Assembly: GCF_900106065.1 (NCBI RefSeq)
Contig: NZ_LT629796.1
Coordinates: 868,001-932,000, forward strand
Source: Pseudomonas mandelii
GTDB taxonomy: Bacteria > Pseudomonadota > Gammaproteobacteria > Pseudomonadales > Pseudomonadaceae
Direction: 5' to 3'
Length of the DNA stretch: 64,000 nt
Shown here: positions 25,560-35,303 of the stretch, piece after piece
How the letters are laid out: every line of letters starts with the position of its first letter
How positions within the stretch are numbered: the stretch's first letter is position 1
Made by a program: the position numbers and the translations under genes
The notes under the pieces: generated by a model
The model's database searches: none
Seen by the model: the letters and a program-made list of their open reading frames with translations, nothing else
What the model was told of the DNA's origin: nothing

Positions 25560-27047
25560 ATGGCCACACAAGAAAAGAGAACCCGAAAAATGGCTGGCGC
25601 GCAGACCCCGTTGTTCACCGCGTTGTTGATCGATGGCGAATTGGTCGCGGGTCAGGGTTTTGTCGAGCCGATCCTCAACCCCGCCACCGGGGAAGTGCTG
25701 ACTCACATCGCCGAAGCCAGCACCGAGCAAGTCGAAGCCGCCATCCTTGCCGCCCACCGCGCCTTTGCCGGCTGGTCGCGGACCACACCGCAGCAACGCT
25801 CGAACCTGTTGCTGGACATCGCCAACGCCATCGAAAAACAAGCCGACCTCCTCGCCCGACTCGAATCCCTGAACTGCGGCAAGCCGTTGCACCTGGCCCG
25901 TCAGGACGACTTGAGCGCGACGGTCGATGTGTTCCGTTTTTTTGCCGGTGCCGTGCGTTGCCAGACCGGCCAGCTCAGCGGCGAATACCTGCCGGGCTAC
26001 ACCAGCATGGTCCGGCGCGATCCGATTGGTGTGGTCGCCTCGATTGCGCCGTGGAACTACCCGATCATGATGGCCGCGTGGAAAATCGCCCCGGCCCTGG
26101 CCGCTGGCAATACGCTGGTGTTCAAACCGTCCGAACACACGCCGCTGTCGATTCTGGCCCTGGCGCCGGCGTTGGCCGAGATCCTTCCACGCGGCGTGAT
26201 CAACATCGTCTGCGGCGGCGGTGAAGGCGTCGGCAGCCACTTGGTCAGCCATCCCAAAGTGCGCATGGTGTCGCTGACCGGCGATATCGTCACCGGGCAG
26301 AAAATCCTCCAGGCTGCAGCAAAAACCCTCAAGCGCACGCACCTTGAGCTCGGCGGCAAAGCGCCGGTGATCGTCTGCAACGATGCCGACATTCAAGCCG
26401 TGGTCGAAGGCGTGCGCACTTACGGTTATTACAACGCGGGGCAGGATTGCACCGCGGCTTGCCGGATTTATGCACAGGCCGGGATTCACGACCGCCTGGT
26501 GGCGGAACTCGGCGCGGCGGTCAGCAGCCTGCGCTTTGCCGGTAAACGCGACGCCGACAACGAAATCGGCCCGCTGATCAGCACCCGCCAGCGCGACCGC
26601 GTGGCCAGTTTCGTCGAGCGCGCCCTCGGCCAGCCGCACATCGAGCGGGTGACCGGCGCGGCGGTGCATTCCGGCGCCGGCTTCTATTACCAGCCGACGC
26701 TGCTGGCCGGTTGCAAGCAGAGCGACGAGATCGTCCAGCGCGAAGTATTCGGGCCGGTGGTCACCGTGACCCGTTTCGATCAGCTCGAACAAGCCGTGGA
26801 CTGGGCCAACGATTCGGAATACGGCCTCGCCTCCTCGGTCTGGACGCAGAACCTCGACAAGGCCATGCAGGTCGCGGCGCGGTTGCAGTACGGCTGCACC
26901 TGGATCAACAGCCATTTCATGCTGGTCAGCGAAATGCCCCACGGCGGCCTCAAGCGGTCCGGGTATGGCAAAGACTTATCCAGCGATTCGCTTCAGGACT
27001 ACAGCGTGGTGCGGCACATCATGGCGCGCCACGGACAGCATCTCTGA
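25560..27047 (+). CDS. 4-aminobutanal dehydrogenase-like aldehyde dehydrogenase (copy 1)
   Basis: NAD(P)-dependent ALDH of 495 residues. Catalytic residues are visible: Asn in APWNYP, Glu in HLELGGK, and Cys in [10 protein letters not shown] at about residue 297. It is closely similar throughout to the second copy at 31487 and to the PatD/YdcW type, which oxidises 4-aminobutanal from putrescine to GABA. ATG 25560 has GGAG 6 nt upstream; a start at MAGAQTP (25590) is also possible. It differs from copy 2 by a longer N-terminus. Substrate is inferred from context. Confidence 0.87.
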   Translation: MATQEKRTRKMAGAQTPLFTALLIDGELVAGQGFVEPILNPATGEVLTHIAEASTEQVEAAILAAHRAFAGWSRTTPQQRSNLLLDIANAIEKQADLLARLESLNCGKPLHLARQDDLSATVDVFRFFAGAVRCQTGQLSGEYLPGYTSMVRRDPIGVVASIAPWNYPIMMAAWKIAPALAAGNTLVFKPSEHTPLSILALAPALAEILPRGVINIVCGGGEGVGSHLVSHPKVRMVSLTGDIVTGQKILQAAAKTLKRTHLELGGKAPVIVCNDADIQAVVEGVRTYGYYNAGQDCTAACRIYAQAGIHDRLVAELGAAVSSLRFAGKRDADNEIGPLISTRQRDRVASFVERALGQPHIERVTGAAVHSGAGFYYQPTLLAGCKQSDEIVQREVFGPVVTVTRFDQLEQAVDWANDSEYGLASSVWTQNLDKAMQVAARLQYGCTWINSHFMLVSEMPHGGLKRSGYGKDLSSDSLQDYSVVRHIMARHGQHL

Positions 27048-27129
27048 CTACGCTAATAACAAGCCGCTAACGGCATGCTTCACCACGTTCACAACTGCCC
27101 CGACCATAATTAAAGAAGAGGGAATCCCC

Positions 27130-28281
27130 ATGTTCGTGCACAAGACCGCACTGCTCAGTGCAATCACCACGGCGCTGCTGGCCAGCGCCAGTCTCCAGGC
27201 CGCCGAACCGCTGAAAGCCGTCGGTGCCGGCGAAGGCCAGCTGGATATCGTGGCGTGGCCCGGCTACATCGAACGTGGCGAAAGCGACAAGGCCTACGAC
27301 TGGGTGACCGGTTTCGAGAAGGAAACCGGCTGCAAGGTCAATGTGAAGACTGCGGCGACTTCCGATGAAATGGTCAGCCTGATGGCCAAGGGCGGTTATG
27401 ACCTGGTGACGGCGTCGGGCGATGCCTCGTTGCGGTTGATCGTCGGCAAGCGTGTGCAGCCGATCAACACGGCGTTGATTGCGAACTGGAAGAACATCGA
27501 CCCTCGCCTCAAGGACGGCCCTTGGTACGTGGTCAATAAACAAACCTACGGCACCCCTTATCAGTGGGGCCCTAACGTGCTGATGTACAACACCAATGTC
27601 TTCAAGACCGCACCGGACAGCTGGAGCGTAGTGTTTGAAGAACAAACCCTGCCGGACGGCAAGTCCAACAAGGGTCGCGTTCAGGCCTACGACGGCCCGA
27701 TCTATATCGCCGATGCCGCGCTCTACCTCAAATCGACCAAGCCGGAATTGGGCATCAAGAACCCGTACGAACTCAACGAAGTGCAATACAAAGCGGCGCT
27801 GGACCTGCTTCGCAAGCAACAGCCCTTGATCCACCGCTACTGGCATGACGCGACCGTGCAGATGAGTGACGTCAAGAACGAAGGCGTCGTGGCATCAAGC
27901 ACCTGGGGCTACATGGTCAATGGCCTGGTGGCGGACAAGCAGCCGGTTGCCTCTGTTATCCCGAAAGAAGGGGCTACGGGTTGGGTGGATACCACCATGA
28001 TGCACGTCGAAGCCAAGCACCCAAACTGTGCTTACAAGTGGATGGACTGGTCGCTGCAACCCAAAGTGCAAGGCGACGTATCAGCCTGGTTTGGCGCGTT
28101 GCCAGCAGTGCCTGAAGGTTGCAAGGCCAGCGAGTTGCTGGGTGCCGAAGGGTGTGCGGCCAATGGTTACGATCAGTTCGCCAACCTGGCCTTCTGGAAA
28201 ACCCCGCAGGCTGAAGGGGGCAAGTTCGTGCCTTACAGCCGCTGGACCCAGGACTACATCGCGATTATGGGCGGCCGCTAA
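27130..28281 (+). CDS. Periplasmic polyamine-type substrate-binding protein
   Basis: A 383-residue PotD/YdcS-like binding protein. The signal peptide ends near LASASLQA|AEPL; the mature part has the family pattern (LDIVAWPGYIERGESDKAYDWVTGFEKETGCKVNVK; QWGPNVLMYN). It would bind putrescine or spermidine, or a related amine, and hand it to the permease pair downstream. ATG 27130 was chosen because the longer frame starts inside the preceding gene and lacks a signal. A REP pair at 28293 lies between this and the ATPase gene, often seen where the binding protein is made in excess. Confidence 0.9.
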   Translation: MFVHKTALLSAITTALLASASLQAAEPLKAVGAGEGQLDIVAWPGYIERGESDKAYDWVTGFEKETGCKVNVKTAATSDEMVSLMAKGGYDLVTASGDASLRLIVGKRVQPINTALIANWKNIDPRLKDGPWYVVNKQTYGTPYQWGPNVLMYNTNVFKTAPDSWSVVFEEQTLPDGKSNKGRVQAYDGPIYIADAALYLKSTKPELGIKNPYELNEVQYKAALDLLRKQQPLIHRYWHDATVQMSDVKNEGVVASSTWGYMVNGLVADKQPVASVIPKEGATGWVDTTMMHVEAKHPNCAYKWMDWSLQPKVQGDVSAWFGALPAVPEGCKASELLGAEGCAANGYDQFANLAFWKTPQAEGGKFVPYSRWTQDYIAIMGGR

Positions 28282-28292
28282 CCCACCGGCCC

Positions 28293-28426
28293 CTGTGGCG
28301 AGGGAGCTTGCTCCCGCTGGGTGGCGAAGCTGCCCCAAAACCCGTTAATGCGGTCTATCAGAGAGACCGCATCAGTCCTTTTGGGAGTGCTGCGCACTCC
28401 AGCGGGAGCAAGCTCCCTCGCCACAA
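28293..28426. repeat. REP pair, GTGGCGAGGGAGC type, ends outward
   Basis: CTGTGGCGAGGGAGCTTGCTCCCGC at the left and its inverted copy ending GAGCAAGCTCCCTCGCCACA at the right, with an internal hairpin (TGCGGTCTATCAGAGAGACCGCA) in the core. It sits between the binding-protein and ATPase genes of one transporter and may stabilise the upstream mRNA. Confidence 0.87.
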
Positions 28427-28516
28427 TAAGTTTTCCAACCAGAAAGTTGATTCAGATTTTTCAGAAGTCCAGGCAGGGCCGCTGTGACGGCCCTCGCCTT
28501 TTTGGAGCACCGCACC

Positions 28517-29554
28517 ATGACGCTTGCAGTCCAGTTCACCAACGTTTCCCGTCAGTTCGGCGAAGTGAAGGCCGTTGACCGGGTTTCCATCGATATCCAG
28601 GACGGCGAGTTCTTCTCCATGCTGGGCCCTTCCGGCTCGGGCAAAACCACCTGTTTGCGCCTGATCGCCGGTTTCGAACAACCGAGCGCTGGCTCTATCC
28701 GAATTCATGGCGAGGAAGCCGCCGGGCTGCCGCCGTATGAGCGTGACGTCAACACGGTGTTTCAGGATTACGCGCTGTTCCCGCACATGAACGTGCTCGA
28801 CAACGTCGCCTATGGCTTGAAAGTCAAAGGCGTCGGTAAAGCCGAACGGCAGAAGCGGGCCGAAGAAGCCCTCGACATGGTTGCCCTCGGCGGTTACGGC
28901 GAGCGCAAACCGGTGCAACTGTCCGGCGGCCAGCGCCAGCGTGTGGCCCTGGCCCGCGCCTTGGTCAATCGCCCTCGCGTGCTGCTGCTCGACGAGCCGT
29001 TGGGCGCTCTCGATCTGAAGCTGCGCGAACAGATGCAGAGCGAGTTGAAGAAGCTGCAACGCCAGCTCGGCATTACCTTTATCTTCGTCACCCACGACCA
29101 GACTGAAGCGCTGTCGATGTCCGACCGTGTAGCAGTGTTCAACAAAGGACGCATCGAGCAGGTCGACACCCCGCGCAACCTGTACATGAAACCGGCCACC
29201 ACGTTCGTCGCGGAATTCGTCGGCACGTCCAACGTGATTCGCGGCGATCTGGCCAAGCAATTGAGTGGCAATCCACAGCCGTTTTCGATTCGCCCGGAAC
29301 ACGTGCGTTTTGCCGAAGGCCCGCTGGCCAGCCACGAGATTGAAGTCAGCGGCTTGCTCCACGACATTCAGTACCAGGGCAGCGCCACGCGCTATGAACT
29401 GAAACTGGAAAACGGCCAGACCCTGAACATCAGCCAGGCCAACGTGCAGTGGCTGGACGTCAGCGCCCAGCACCAGACCGGGCAACGCATCAGCGCACGC
29501 TGGGCGCGCGAGGCGATGGTCCCGCTGCACGACAACGTTGTCGGTGGGGTGTGA
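28517..29554 (+). CDS. Polyamine-type ABC transporter ATPase (PotA/YdcT-like)
   Basis: A 345-residue ATPase. Walker A GPSGSGKTT (about 40), Q-loop in VFQDYALFPHMNV, signature LSGGQRQRVALARAL, Walker B LLLDEPLGALD and the H-loop VTHDQTEAL are all present. A C-terminal TOBE domain (SIRPEHVRF...) follows. ATG 28517 has GGAG upstream; the stop leaves a single base before the next ATG. Energises import through the two permeases. Confidence 0.94.
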   Translation: MTLAVQFTNVSRQFGEVKAVDRVSIDIQDGEFFSMLGPSGSGKTTCLRLIAGFEQPSAGSIRIHGEEAAGLPPYERDVNTVFQDYALFPHMNVLDNVAYGLKVKGVGKAERQKRAEEALDMVALGGYGERKPVQLSGGQRQRVALARALVNRPRVLLLDEPLGALDLKLREQMQSELKKLQRQLGITFIFVTHDQTEALSMSDRVAVFNKGRIEQVDTPRNLYMKPATTFVAEFVGTSNVIRGDLAKQLSGNPQPFSIRPEHVRFAEGPLASHEIEVSGLLHDIQYQGSATRYELKLENGQTLNISQANVQWLDVSAQHQTGQRISARWAREAMVPLHDNVVGGV

Positions 29555-29555
29555 G

Positions 29556-30503
29556 ATGACCAGCGTGGCTATCCCTCAAACCCCGGCCGGCGGTTCGCCG
29601 TTGCGCAGGTTTTCCAACCTGCTGTATCGCCGACCGAATTTTTACCTGTCGCTGCTGCTGGTGCCGCCGCTGCTGTGGTTCGGTGCAATTTATCTCGGCT
29701 CGCTGCTGGTGCTGCTGTGGCAAGGCTTCTACACCTTCGATGACTTCACCATGGCGGTCACCCCCGACCTGACCCTGGCGAACTTCGCAGCGCTGTTCCA
29801 GCCGTCGAACTTCGACATCATCCTGCGCACGCTGAGCATGGCCGTCGCCGTGTCGCTCGCCAGCGCGATCGTCGCGTTCCCAATTGCCTATTACATGGCG
29901 CGTTACACCACTGGCAAAACCAAGGCGTTTTTCTACATCGCGGTGATGCTGCCGATGTGGGCCAGTTACATCGTCAAGGCGTATGCCTGGACCTTGCTGC
30001 TGGCCAAGGGCGGCGTCGCGCAGTGGTTCGTTCAACACCTGGGGCTGGAGCCCGTGTTGCAATTCGTGCTGGGCATTCCCGGCGTAGGCGGCAGCACTTT
30101 ATCGACCTCGCACCTGGGCCGTTTCATGGTGTTCGTCTACATCTGGCTGCCGTTCATGATCCTGCCAATCCAGGCTTCGCTGGAACGCCTGCCGCCGTCG
30201 TTGTTGCAAGCATCTGCGGACCTGGGTGCCAAGCCACGCCAGACCTTCATGCAGGTGATTCTGCCGCTGTCGATTCCAGGCATCGCGGCTGGTTCGATCT
30301 TCACCTTTTCGCTGACCCTGGGCGACTTCATCGTGCCGCAGCTGGTGGGCCCGCCGGGCTACTTTGTGGGCAGCATGGTTTACGCGCAGCAGGGCGCAAT
30401 CGGCAACATGCCGATGGCCGCGGCCTTCACATTGGTGCCGATTGTGTTAATCGCCATTTACCTGACTATCGTCAAACGACTGGGGGCCTTCGATGCACTC
30501 TGA
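29556..30503 (+). CDS. Polyamine-type ABC transporter permease 1 (PotB/YdcU-like)
   Basis: A 315-residue inner-membrane permease with about six hydrophobic helices and the EAA-type loop ([27 protein letters not shown]) that contacts the ATPase. The first helix follows a ~35-residue cytoplasmic lead ([31 protein letters not shown]). It begins one base after the ATPase stop and overlaps the next permease by 11 bp. Confidence 0.93.
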   Translation: MTSVAIPQTPAGGSPLRRFSNLLYRRPNFYLSLLLVPPLLWFGAIYLGSLLVLLWQGFYTFDDFTMAVTPDLTLANFAALFQPSNFDIILRTLSMAVAVSLASAIVAFPIAYYMARYTTGKTKAFFYIAVMLPMWASYIVKAYAWTLLLAKGGVAQWFVQHLGLEPVLQFVLGIPGVGGSTLSTSHLGRFMVFVYIWLPFMILPIQASLERLPPSLLQASADLGAKPRQTFMQVILPLSIPGIAAGSIFTFSLTLGDFIVPQLVGPPGYFVGSMVYAQQGAIGNMPMAAAFTLVPIVLIAIYLTIVKRLGAFDAL

Positions 30504-31317
30504 CTCTTCATCACAGGGGCAGGCTTCTATCGGATTAAAAATCGCAGCCTGGGGCGGGTTGGTGTTCCTGCACTTTCCGATCCTGATAATCTTCCTTTAC
30601 GCCTTCAACACCGAAGAAGCGGCGTTCAGCTTTCCACCCAAGGGCTTCACCCTGCATTGGTTCAGCGTGGCGTTTTCTCGGCCCGATGTACTGGAAGCGA
30701 TCAAGTTGTCGGCCGAAATCGCCGCCATCGCGACACTGATTGCGATGGTCCTCGGCACCCTCGCGTCGGCGGCGTTGTACCGGCGGGATTTCTTCGGCAA
30801 GCAAGGCATCTCGTTGATGCTGATCCTGCCGATTGCGTTGCCCGGGATCATCACCGGGATCGCGTTGCTGGCGACCTTCAAGACACTGGGGATCGAGCCG
30901 GGGATGTTCACCATCATCGTCGGCCACGCGACCTTCTGCGTGGTGATCGTCTACAACAACGTCATCGCCCGTTTGCGCCGCACTTCGCACAGTTTGATTG
31001 AAGCGTCGATGGACCTCGGCGCCGACGGTTGGCAGACCTTCCGTTACATCGTCCTGCCGAACCTTGGCTCGGCGCTGCTGGCCGGCGGCATGCTCGCGTT
31101 TGCGCTGTCGTTCGACGAAATCATCGTCACCACCTTCACCGCCGGCCATGAACGCACCCTGCCGCTGTGGCTGCTCAACCAGCTCAGCCGCCCACGGGAC
31201 GTGCCAGTGACCAACGTTGTCGCGATGCTGGTGATGATGGTGACCATGCTGCCGATTCTCGGTGCTTATTACCTGACCCGGGGCGGTGAGAGCGTGGCGG
31301 GTAGCGGCGGGAAATAA
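30493..31317 (+). CDS. Polyamine-type ABC transporter permease 2 (PotC/YdcV-like)
   Basis: A 274-residue permease with about six TM helices and an EAA loop ([29 protein letters not shown]). It forms the heterodimeric channel with permease 1, whose gene it overlaps. A REP pair (31346-31437) follows the stop, then the second aldehyde dehydrogenase begins. Confidence 0.93.
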   Translation: MHSDSSSQGQASIGLKIAAWGGLVFLHFPILIIFLYAFNTEEAAFSFPPKGFTLHWFSVAFSRPDVLEAIKLSAEIAAIATLIAMVLGTLASAALYRRDFFGKQGISLMLILPIALPGIITGIALLATFKTLGIEPGMFTIIVGHATFCVVIVYNNVIARLRRTSHSLIEASMDLGADGWQTFRYIVLPNLGSALLAGGMLAFALSFDEIIVTTFTAGHERTLPLWLLNQLSRPRDVPVTNVVAMLVMMVTMLPILGAYYLTRGGESVAGSGGK

Positions 31318-31345
31318 CCGAATAACCACTGAAGGAACCGAATCT

Positions 31346-31437
31346 CTGTAGGAGTGAGCCTGCTCGCGATAGCGGTCATACAGTCGACATCACTGTTGAA
31401 TGACAGTCAGTCATCGCGAGCAGGCTCACTCCTACAT
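31346..31437. repeat. REP pair, TGTAGGAGTGAGC type, ends outward
   Basis: CTGTAGGAGTGAGCCTGCTCGCGA at the left and TCGCGAGCAGGCTCACTCCTACA at the right, with core TAGCGGTCATACAGTCGACATCACTGTTGAATG. Lies between permease 2 and the second aldehyde dehydrogenase. Confidence 0.9.
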
Positions 31438-31486
31438 TTAGAGCCGGTTCAGACAGAAAAATAAAAGTGTTAGTGAGGACAATGCC

Positions 31487-32911
31487 ATGCAAACCAAACT
31501 CTTGATCAACGGCCAACTGATCGACGGCGACGGCCCCGCCCAACCGGTGTTCAACCCGGCCCTCGGCCGTGTGCTGGTGGAAATCAACGAAGCCAGCGAA
31601 GCCCAGGTCAATGCCGCCGTGCAAGCCGCCGACAGCGCCTTCGAAAGCTGGTCGCAAACCACGCCGAAGGAACGCTCGCTGCTGCTGCTCAAACTCGCCG
31701 ACGCCATCGAAGCCCACGGCGAAGAGCTGGCCAAGCTGGAGTCGGACAACTGCGGCAAACCCTACAGCGCTGCGCTGAACGATGAGATCCCGGCGATTGC
31801 TGACGTGTTCCGTTTCTTCGCCGGCGCCAGCCGTTGCATGAGCGGTTCGGCGGGCGGCGAATACTTGCCCGGCCACACCTCAATGATCCGCCGCGACCCG
31901 GTTGGCGTGATCGCCTCCATCGCGCCGTGGAACTACCCGCTGATGATGGTCGCCTGGAAAATCGCCCCGGCCCTCGCCGCCGGTAATACCGTGGTGCTCA
32001 AGCCGTCAGAACAAACCCCGCTGACCGCGCTGCGTCTGGCGGAACTGGCGTCGGAAATCTTCCCGGCCGGCGTGCTCAACCTCGTCTTCGGCCGTGGTCC
32101 TGCCGTTGGCAGCCCATTGGTCACGCACCCGAAAGTGCGCATGGTCTCGCTGACCGGCTCGATCGCCACCGGATCGAACATCATTTCCAGCACCGCCGAC
32201 AGCGTCAAACGCATGCACATGGAACTGGGCGGCAAGGCCCCGGTGATCATCTTCGACGACGCCGACATCGACGCCGCCGTGGAAGGCATTCGCACCTTCG
32301 GTTTCTACAACGCTGGCCAGGATTGCACCGCAGCTTGCCGCATCTACGCGCAGGAAGGCATCTACGACAAATTCGTCGAGAAGCTTGGCGAAGCGGTCAG
32401 CAGCATCAAGTATGGGTTGCAGGATGACCCGTCGACCGAGCTGGGACCGCTGATCACTGCGCAGCACCGTGACCGCGTGGCCGGCTTTGTCGAACGTGCC
32501 GTGGCGCAACCGCATATCCGCCTGGTCACCGGTGGCAAGTCTGTGGAGGGGAATGGTTTCTTCTTCGAGCCGACGGTGCTTGCGGACGCTCAACAGGACG
32601 ACGAAATCGTCCGTCGCGAAGTGTTCGGGCCCGTGGTGTCGGTGACCAAATTCACCGATGAAGCGCAGGTGCTGGGTTGGGCAAACGATTCGGACTACGG
32701 CCTGGCATCGTCGGTCTGGACCTCTGACGTCGGTCGCGCGCATCGCTTGTCTGCCCGCTTGCAATACGGCTGCACCTGGGTGAATACGCACTTCATGCTG
32801 GTCAGCGAAATGCCCCATGGCGGTCAGAAACTGTCTGGCTACGGGAAGGACATGTCCATGTATGGGCTGGAGGATTACACCGTTGTGCGGCATGTGATGT
32901 TCAAGCATTAA
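31487..32911 (+). CDS. patD: 4-aminobutanal dehydrogenase, PatD-like (copy 2)
   Basis: A 474-residue ALDH, the usual PatD/YdcW length. Catalytic Asn149 (APWNYP), Glu246 (MELGGK) and Cys280 (GQDCTAAC) match E. coli PatD numbering. It oxidises 4-aminobutanal to GABA in putrescine breakdown. In E. coli the same enzyme closes the ydcSTUVW operon behind an equivalent transporter, which matches the position here. Many stretches are identical or nearly so with copy 1 at 25560, so the two are paralogues. Symbol by similarity. Confidence 0.85.
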   Translation: MQTKLLINGQLIDGDGPAQPVFNPALGRVLVEINEASEAQVNAAVQAADSAFESWSQTTPKERSLLLLKLADAIEAHGEELAKLESDNCGKPYSAALNDEIPAIADVFRFFAGASRCMSGSAGGEYLPGHTSMIRRDPVGVIASIAPWNYPLMMVAWKIAPALAAGNTVVLKPSEQTPLTALRLAELASEIFPAGVLNLVFGRGPAVGSPLVTHPKVRMVSLTGSIATGSNIISSTADSVKRMHMELGGKAPVIIFDDADIDAAVEGIRTFGFYNAGQDCTAACRIYAQEGIYDKFVEKLGEAVSSIKYGLQDDPSTELGPLITAQHRDRVAGFVERAVAQPHIRLVTGGKSVEGNGFFFEPTVLADAQQDDEIVRREVFGPVVSVTKFTDEAQVLGWANDSDYGLASSVWTSDVGRAHRLSARLQYGCTWVNTHFMLVSEMPHGGQKLSGYGKDMSMYGLEDYTVVRHVMFKH

Positions 32912-32914
32912 AAG

Positions 32915-32983
32915 CTTCGCGGGCACGCCTCGCTCCTACAGGTTCGCCGCAGTACCTGTAGGAGCGAGGCTTGCCCGCGAAGG
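32915..32983. repeat. REP pair, inward orientation
   Basis: CTTCGCGGGCACGCCTCGCTCCTACAG then CTGTAGGAGCGAGGCTTGCCCGCGAAGG, separated by about 15 bp. Here the GGAG ends face inward and the whole can fold as one long hairpin just after the ALDH stop, so it may end transcription. Confidence 0.87.
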
Positions 32984-33139
32984 CATCACCTCGGTTTCAA
33001 GGTCGAAACCGGCACCACGCACCACCAGGGTTCAACGCCAGAAAACCAAAACAATAACCACCGATCCGGGCAGCGCCTCCAAGGCCCCGCCACGGTTTCG
33101 GACATCCGAAATCTGCCGATTTTCCGGAGCTGACACACC

Positions 33140-34624
33140 ATGAGCGCATCACCCGAACTCTCTGTAGCCGTTGCCGACAGCGACGCCGAGCAGCTACGCA
33201 AGCTGGGTTACACCTCGAACTTCAACCGCAGCATGAGCCTGTGGGAAAACTTCGCCCTGGGCTTCACTTACCTCTCCCCGGTCGTCGGGGTTTATACCCT
33301 CTTCGGCCTGTGCCTGGCCGCCGGTGGACCGCCGATGTTCTGGGCTTATTTACTGGTCGGTTGCGGCCAGTTGCTGGTGTGCCTGATCTTCGGTGAAGTG
33401 GTCTCGCAGTTCCCGATTTCCGGCGGCGTGTACCCGTGGGCTCGTCGTTTGGTGGGCAAGCGCTGGGCGTGGATGGTCGGCTGGATCTACTCCATCGCCC
33501 TGTGCGTGACCATCGCTGCCGTTGCCGTCGGTGCCGGTCCGTACCTGGCCGCAATGATGGGCTTTGAACCGAGCAATAACACCAACATCGTCATCGCGCT
33601 GTTCCTGACGCTGTTCGCCACCCTGGTCAACCTCAGCGGCACCAAAATGCTGGCGCGGATCGCCATGTTCGGTTTCCTTTGCGAGCTGGTCGGCGCAGTG
33701 ATCGTTGGCGTCTACCTGCTGATGTTCGAGCGTCACCAGTCGATCAGCGTGTTGTTCAACACCTTCGATATCAGCATTGACGGCTCGTACCTGCCGGCCT
33801 TCCTCACCGCCTCGCTGGCGGGGATGTTCCTGTACTACGGCTTCGAGGCCTGCGGCGACGTGGCCGAAGAAACCCCGAACCCAAGCAAGCAGATTCCGGT
33901 GGCCATGCGCATGACCATCTACATCGGCGGCATCGCGGCGATGTTCGCCTGCCTGGCGCTGATCCTCGCCGTGCCGGACATGCAAGCGGTAATCAACGGC
34001 ACCGACAAAGACCCGGTCACCACCATCCTCAACAACGCCTTCGGCCCGGTCGGCTCGAAAGTGGTCATGGGCGTGGTGATGATTTCCTTCATCTCCTGCG
34101 TCATCAGCCTGCAAGCGGCGGCGAGTCGTCTGCTGTACTCCTACGCCCGAGATGAAATGGTCATTGGCAGCTCGCTGCTGAAGAAGATCTCGCCTGCGAC
34201 CCAAGTGCCTGTGGCTGCGCTATTCGTGTCCGGCGTCCTGCCGGCCCTGATCATCATCCTCGGCTTCTTCCTGCAAGATGCGGTGGCCACCATCGTCAGT
34301 TTCGCGGCGATCGGCATCTACCTGGCGTTCCAGATGATCGTCCTCGCCGCGCTATACGCACGCCTGAAAGGCTGGAAACCAAGCGGCAAATTCACCCTCG
34401 GCGGTTGGGGTTGGGCGGTGAACGTCGGCGCGCTGGTTTACGGTGTCGGCGCGATCATCAACATGGCCTGGCCGCGCACACCGGATGCGGCGTGGTACAT
34501 CAACTATGCGATGGTGTTGAGTACGGCGATCGTTATTGGGTTGGGGTTGTTGTACATGTGGTTGGCCAAGCCGTATGACCACGGGACTGCGCCAGCGGGG
34601 GATGCGTGGAAGGTTAGTCGGTAA
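33140..34624 (+). CDS. APC family amino acid/polyamine permease
   Basis: A 494-residue permease with about 12 TM helices. The N-terminus has the APC pattern (SMSLWENFALGFTYLSPVVGVYTLFG, GGPPMFWAYLLVGCGQLLVCLIFGEVVSQFPISGGVYPWARRLVG). It lies after the PatD gene, so a GABA, putrescine or amino acid substrate is likely. GGAG 11 nt upstream of the ATG at 33140. A 9-bp GC stem (34631-34662) after the stop could slow polymerase but has no T-run. Confidence 0.9.
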   Translation: MSASPELSVAVADSDAEQLRKLGYTSNFNRSMSLWENFALGFTYLSPVVGVYTLFGLCLAAGGPPMFWAYLLVGCGQLLVCLIFGEVVSQFPISGGVYPWARRLVGKRWAWMVGWIYSIALCVTIAAVAVGAGPYLAAMMGFEPSNNTNIVIALFLTLFATLVNLSGTKMLARIAMFGFLCELVGAVIVGVYLLMFERHQSISVLFNTFDISIDGSYLPAFLTASLAGMFLYYGFEACGDVAEETPNPSKQIPVAMRMTIYIGGIAAMFACLALILAVPDMQAVINGTDKDPVTTILNNAFGPVGSKVVMGVVMISFISCVISLQAAASRLLYSYARDEMVIGSSLLKKISPATQVPVAALFVSGVLPALIIILGFFLQDAVATIVSFAAIGIYLAFQMIVLAALYARLKGWKPSGKFTLGGWGWAVNVGALVYGVGAIINMAWPRTPDAAWYINYAMVLSTAIVIGLGLLYMWLAKPYDHGTAPAGDAWKVSR

Positions 34625-34630
34625 TTGATT

Positions 34631-34662
34631 TCGCCCCGGGGCTGGTTGTGGCACCGGGGCGA
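34631..34662. terminator. Possible terminator hairpin after the APC permease
   Basis: TCGCCCCGG, a 14-nt loop, then CCGGGGCGA: a perfect 9-bp stem between the convergent permease and RloB genes. It lacks a clear T-run on either strand (GTTGTTAC follows on the plus strand), so efficiency is doubtful. Confidence 0.4.
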
Positions 34663-34674
34663 GTTGTTACGAAG

Positions 34675-35301
34675 TTAGATCGATTGAGGCGCGGAAAGGA
34701 CTTCAAACTCATCCATCAACAGATGGATTTCAGTACTTGGATTGAGCTCACCGCTGTTAACAGCATCGAGAAGAATTCGAGGAGCAAGTACCCTCGCTGT
34801 ATTGAAAGGCTCTCCCTTCAACAGATCAAAATGACTGACATTTTTACCCTTCTCATAATTCTCCATCGGAGGTTGGCCCCTAAGACTCTTGGTAACAAGT
34901 TCGCCAGGGGATTTTCCACCTGCAGCAGCGAATGGCTTTCTGTTGTAGCCAAAGTGCAGTAGCAACCAAAACTCGAAACAGGGAAAAGACGCTATCACTT
35001 TTATCTTGGGATGCGGTTTTGCCAAGTCGACCGCACGGTCGAAGCAAAGATGAGTGTCACGGTCCAAGGCACAAAAAACCTTATCGAAGTTTCTTTGCCG
35101 TGCAATTGCTCTTTCGACAATCCCGCTAGGATGAGTCACGCCGCAATGGGCAACTTCAACCTGAGCATTGGCACGAAAGTGAAAGGCCGCATCCTCCAGA
35201 TATCGCTTACCTGACTGACTGTCCTCACAAAGGATCAGCACCTTGGGTTGCGGTTTGAACCGTGATTTCTTTCGATCAAATAAGCGTGTCGTGCGCACCA
35301 T
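34675..35301 (-). CDS. RloB family (Toprim-like) protein, second gene of a putative defence pair
   Basis: A 208-residue protein of the RloB type. Conserved features are ILCEDSQSGKRYL with Glu26, DRDTH with Asp80 and Asp82, and SFPCFEFWLLLHFG. These acidic residues resemble the metal site of Toprim nucleases. RloB-like proteins are the AbiLii half of AbiL abortive-infection systems and analogous to AriB of PARIS. GGAGG lies 5 nt before the ATG at 35301; a GTG at 35307 is too close to that site. The ribosome site overlaps the end of the upstream ATPase gene, so the two are coupled. Codon use is more AT-rich than in the neighbours. Confidence 0.85.
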   Translation of the reverse strand: MVRTTRLFDRKKSRFKPQPKVLILCEDSQSGKRYLEDAAFHFRANAQVEVAHCGVTHPSGIVERAIARQRNFDKVFCALDRDTHLCFDRAVDLAKPHPKIKVIASFPCFEFWLLLHFGYNRKPFAAAGGKSPGELVTKSLRGQPPMENYEKGKNVSHFDLLKGEPFNTARVLAPRILLDAVNSGELNPSTEIHLLMDEFEVLSAPQSI

Positions 35302-35303
35302 GG

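Noticed and set aside
25524..26942. 472-codon minus-strand ORF across the first aldehyde dehydrogenase
   Set aside because: The plus-strand ALDH has all catalytic residues; the antisense frame has no domain.
34631..34662. Hairpin after the permease as an attachment site of the accessory islet
   Set aside because: I found no matching direct repeat on the opgD side and no integrase, so an att site is not supported.
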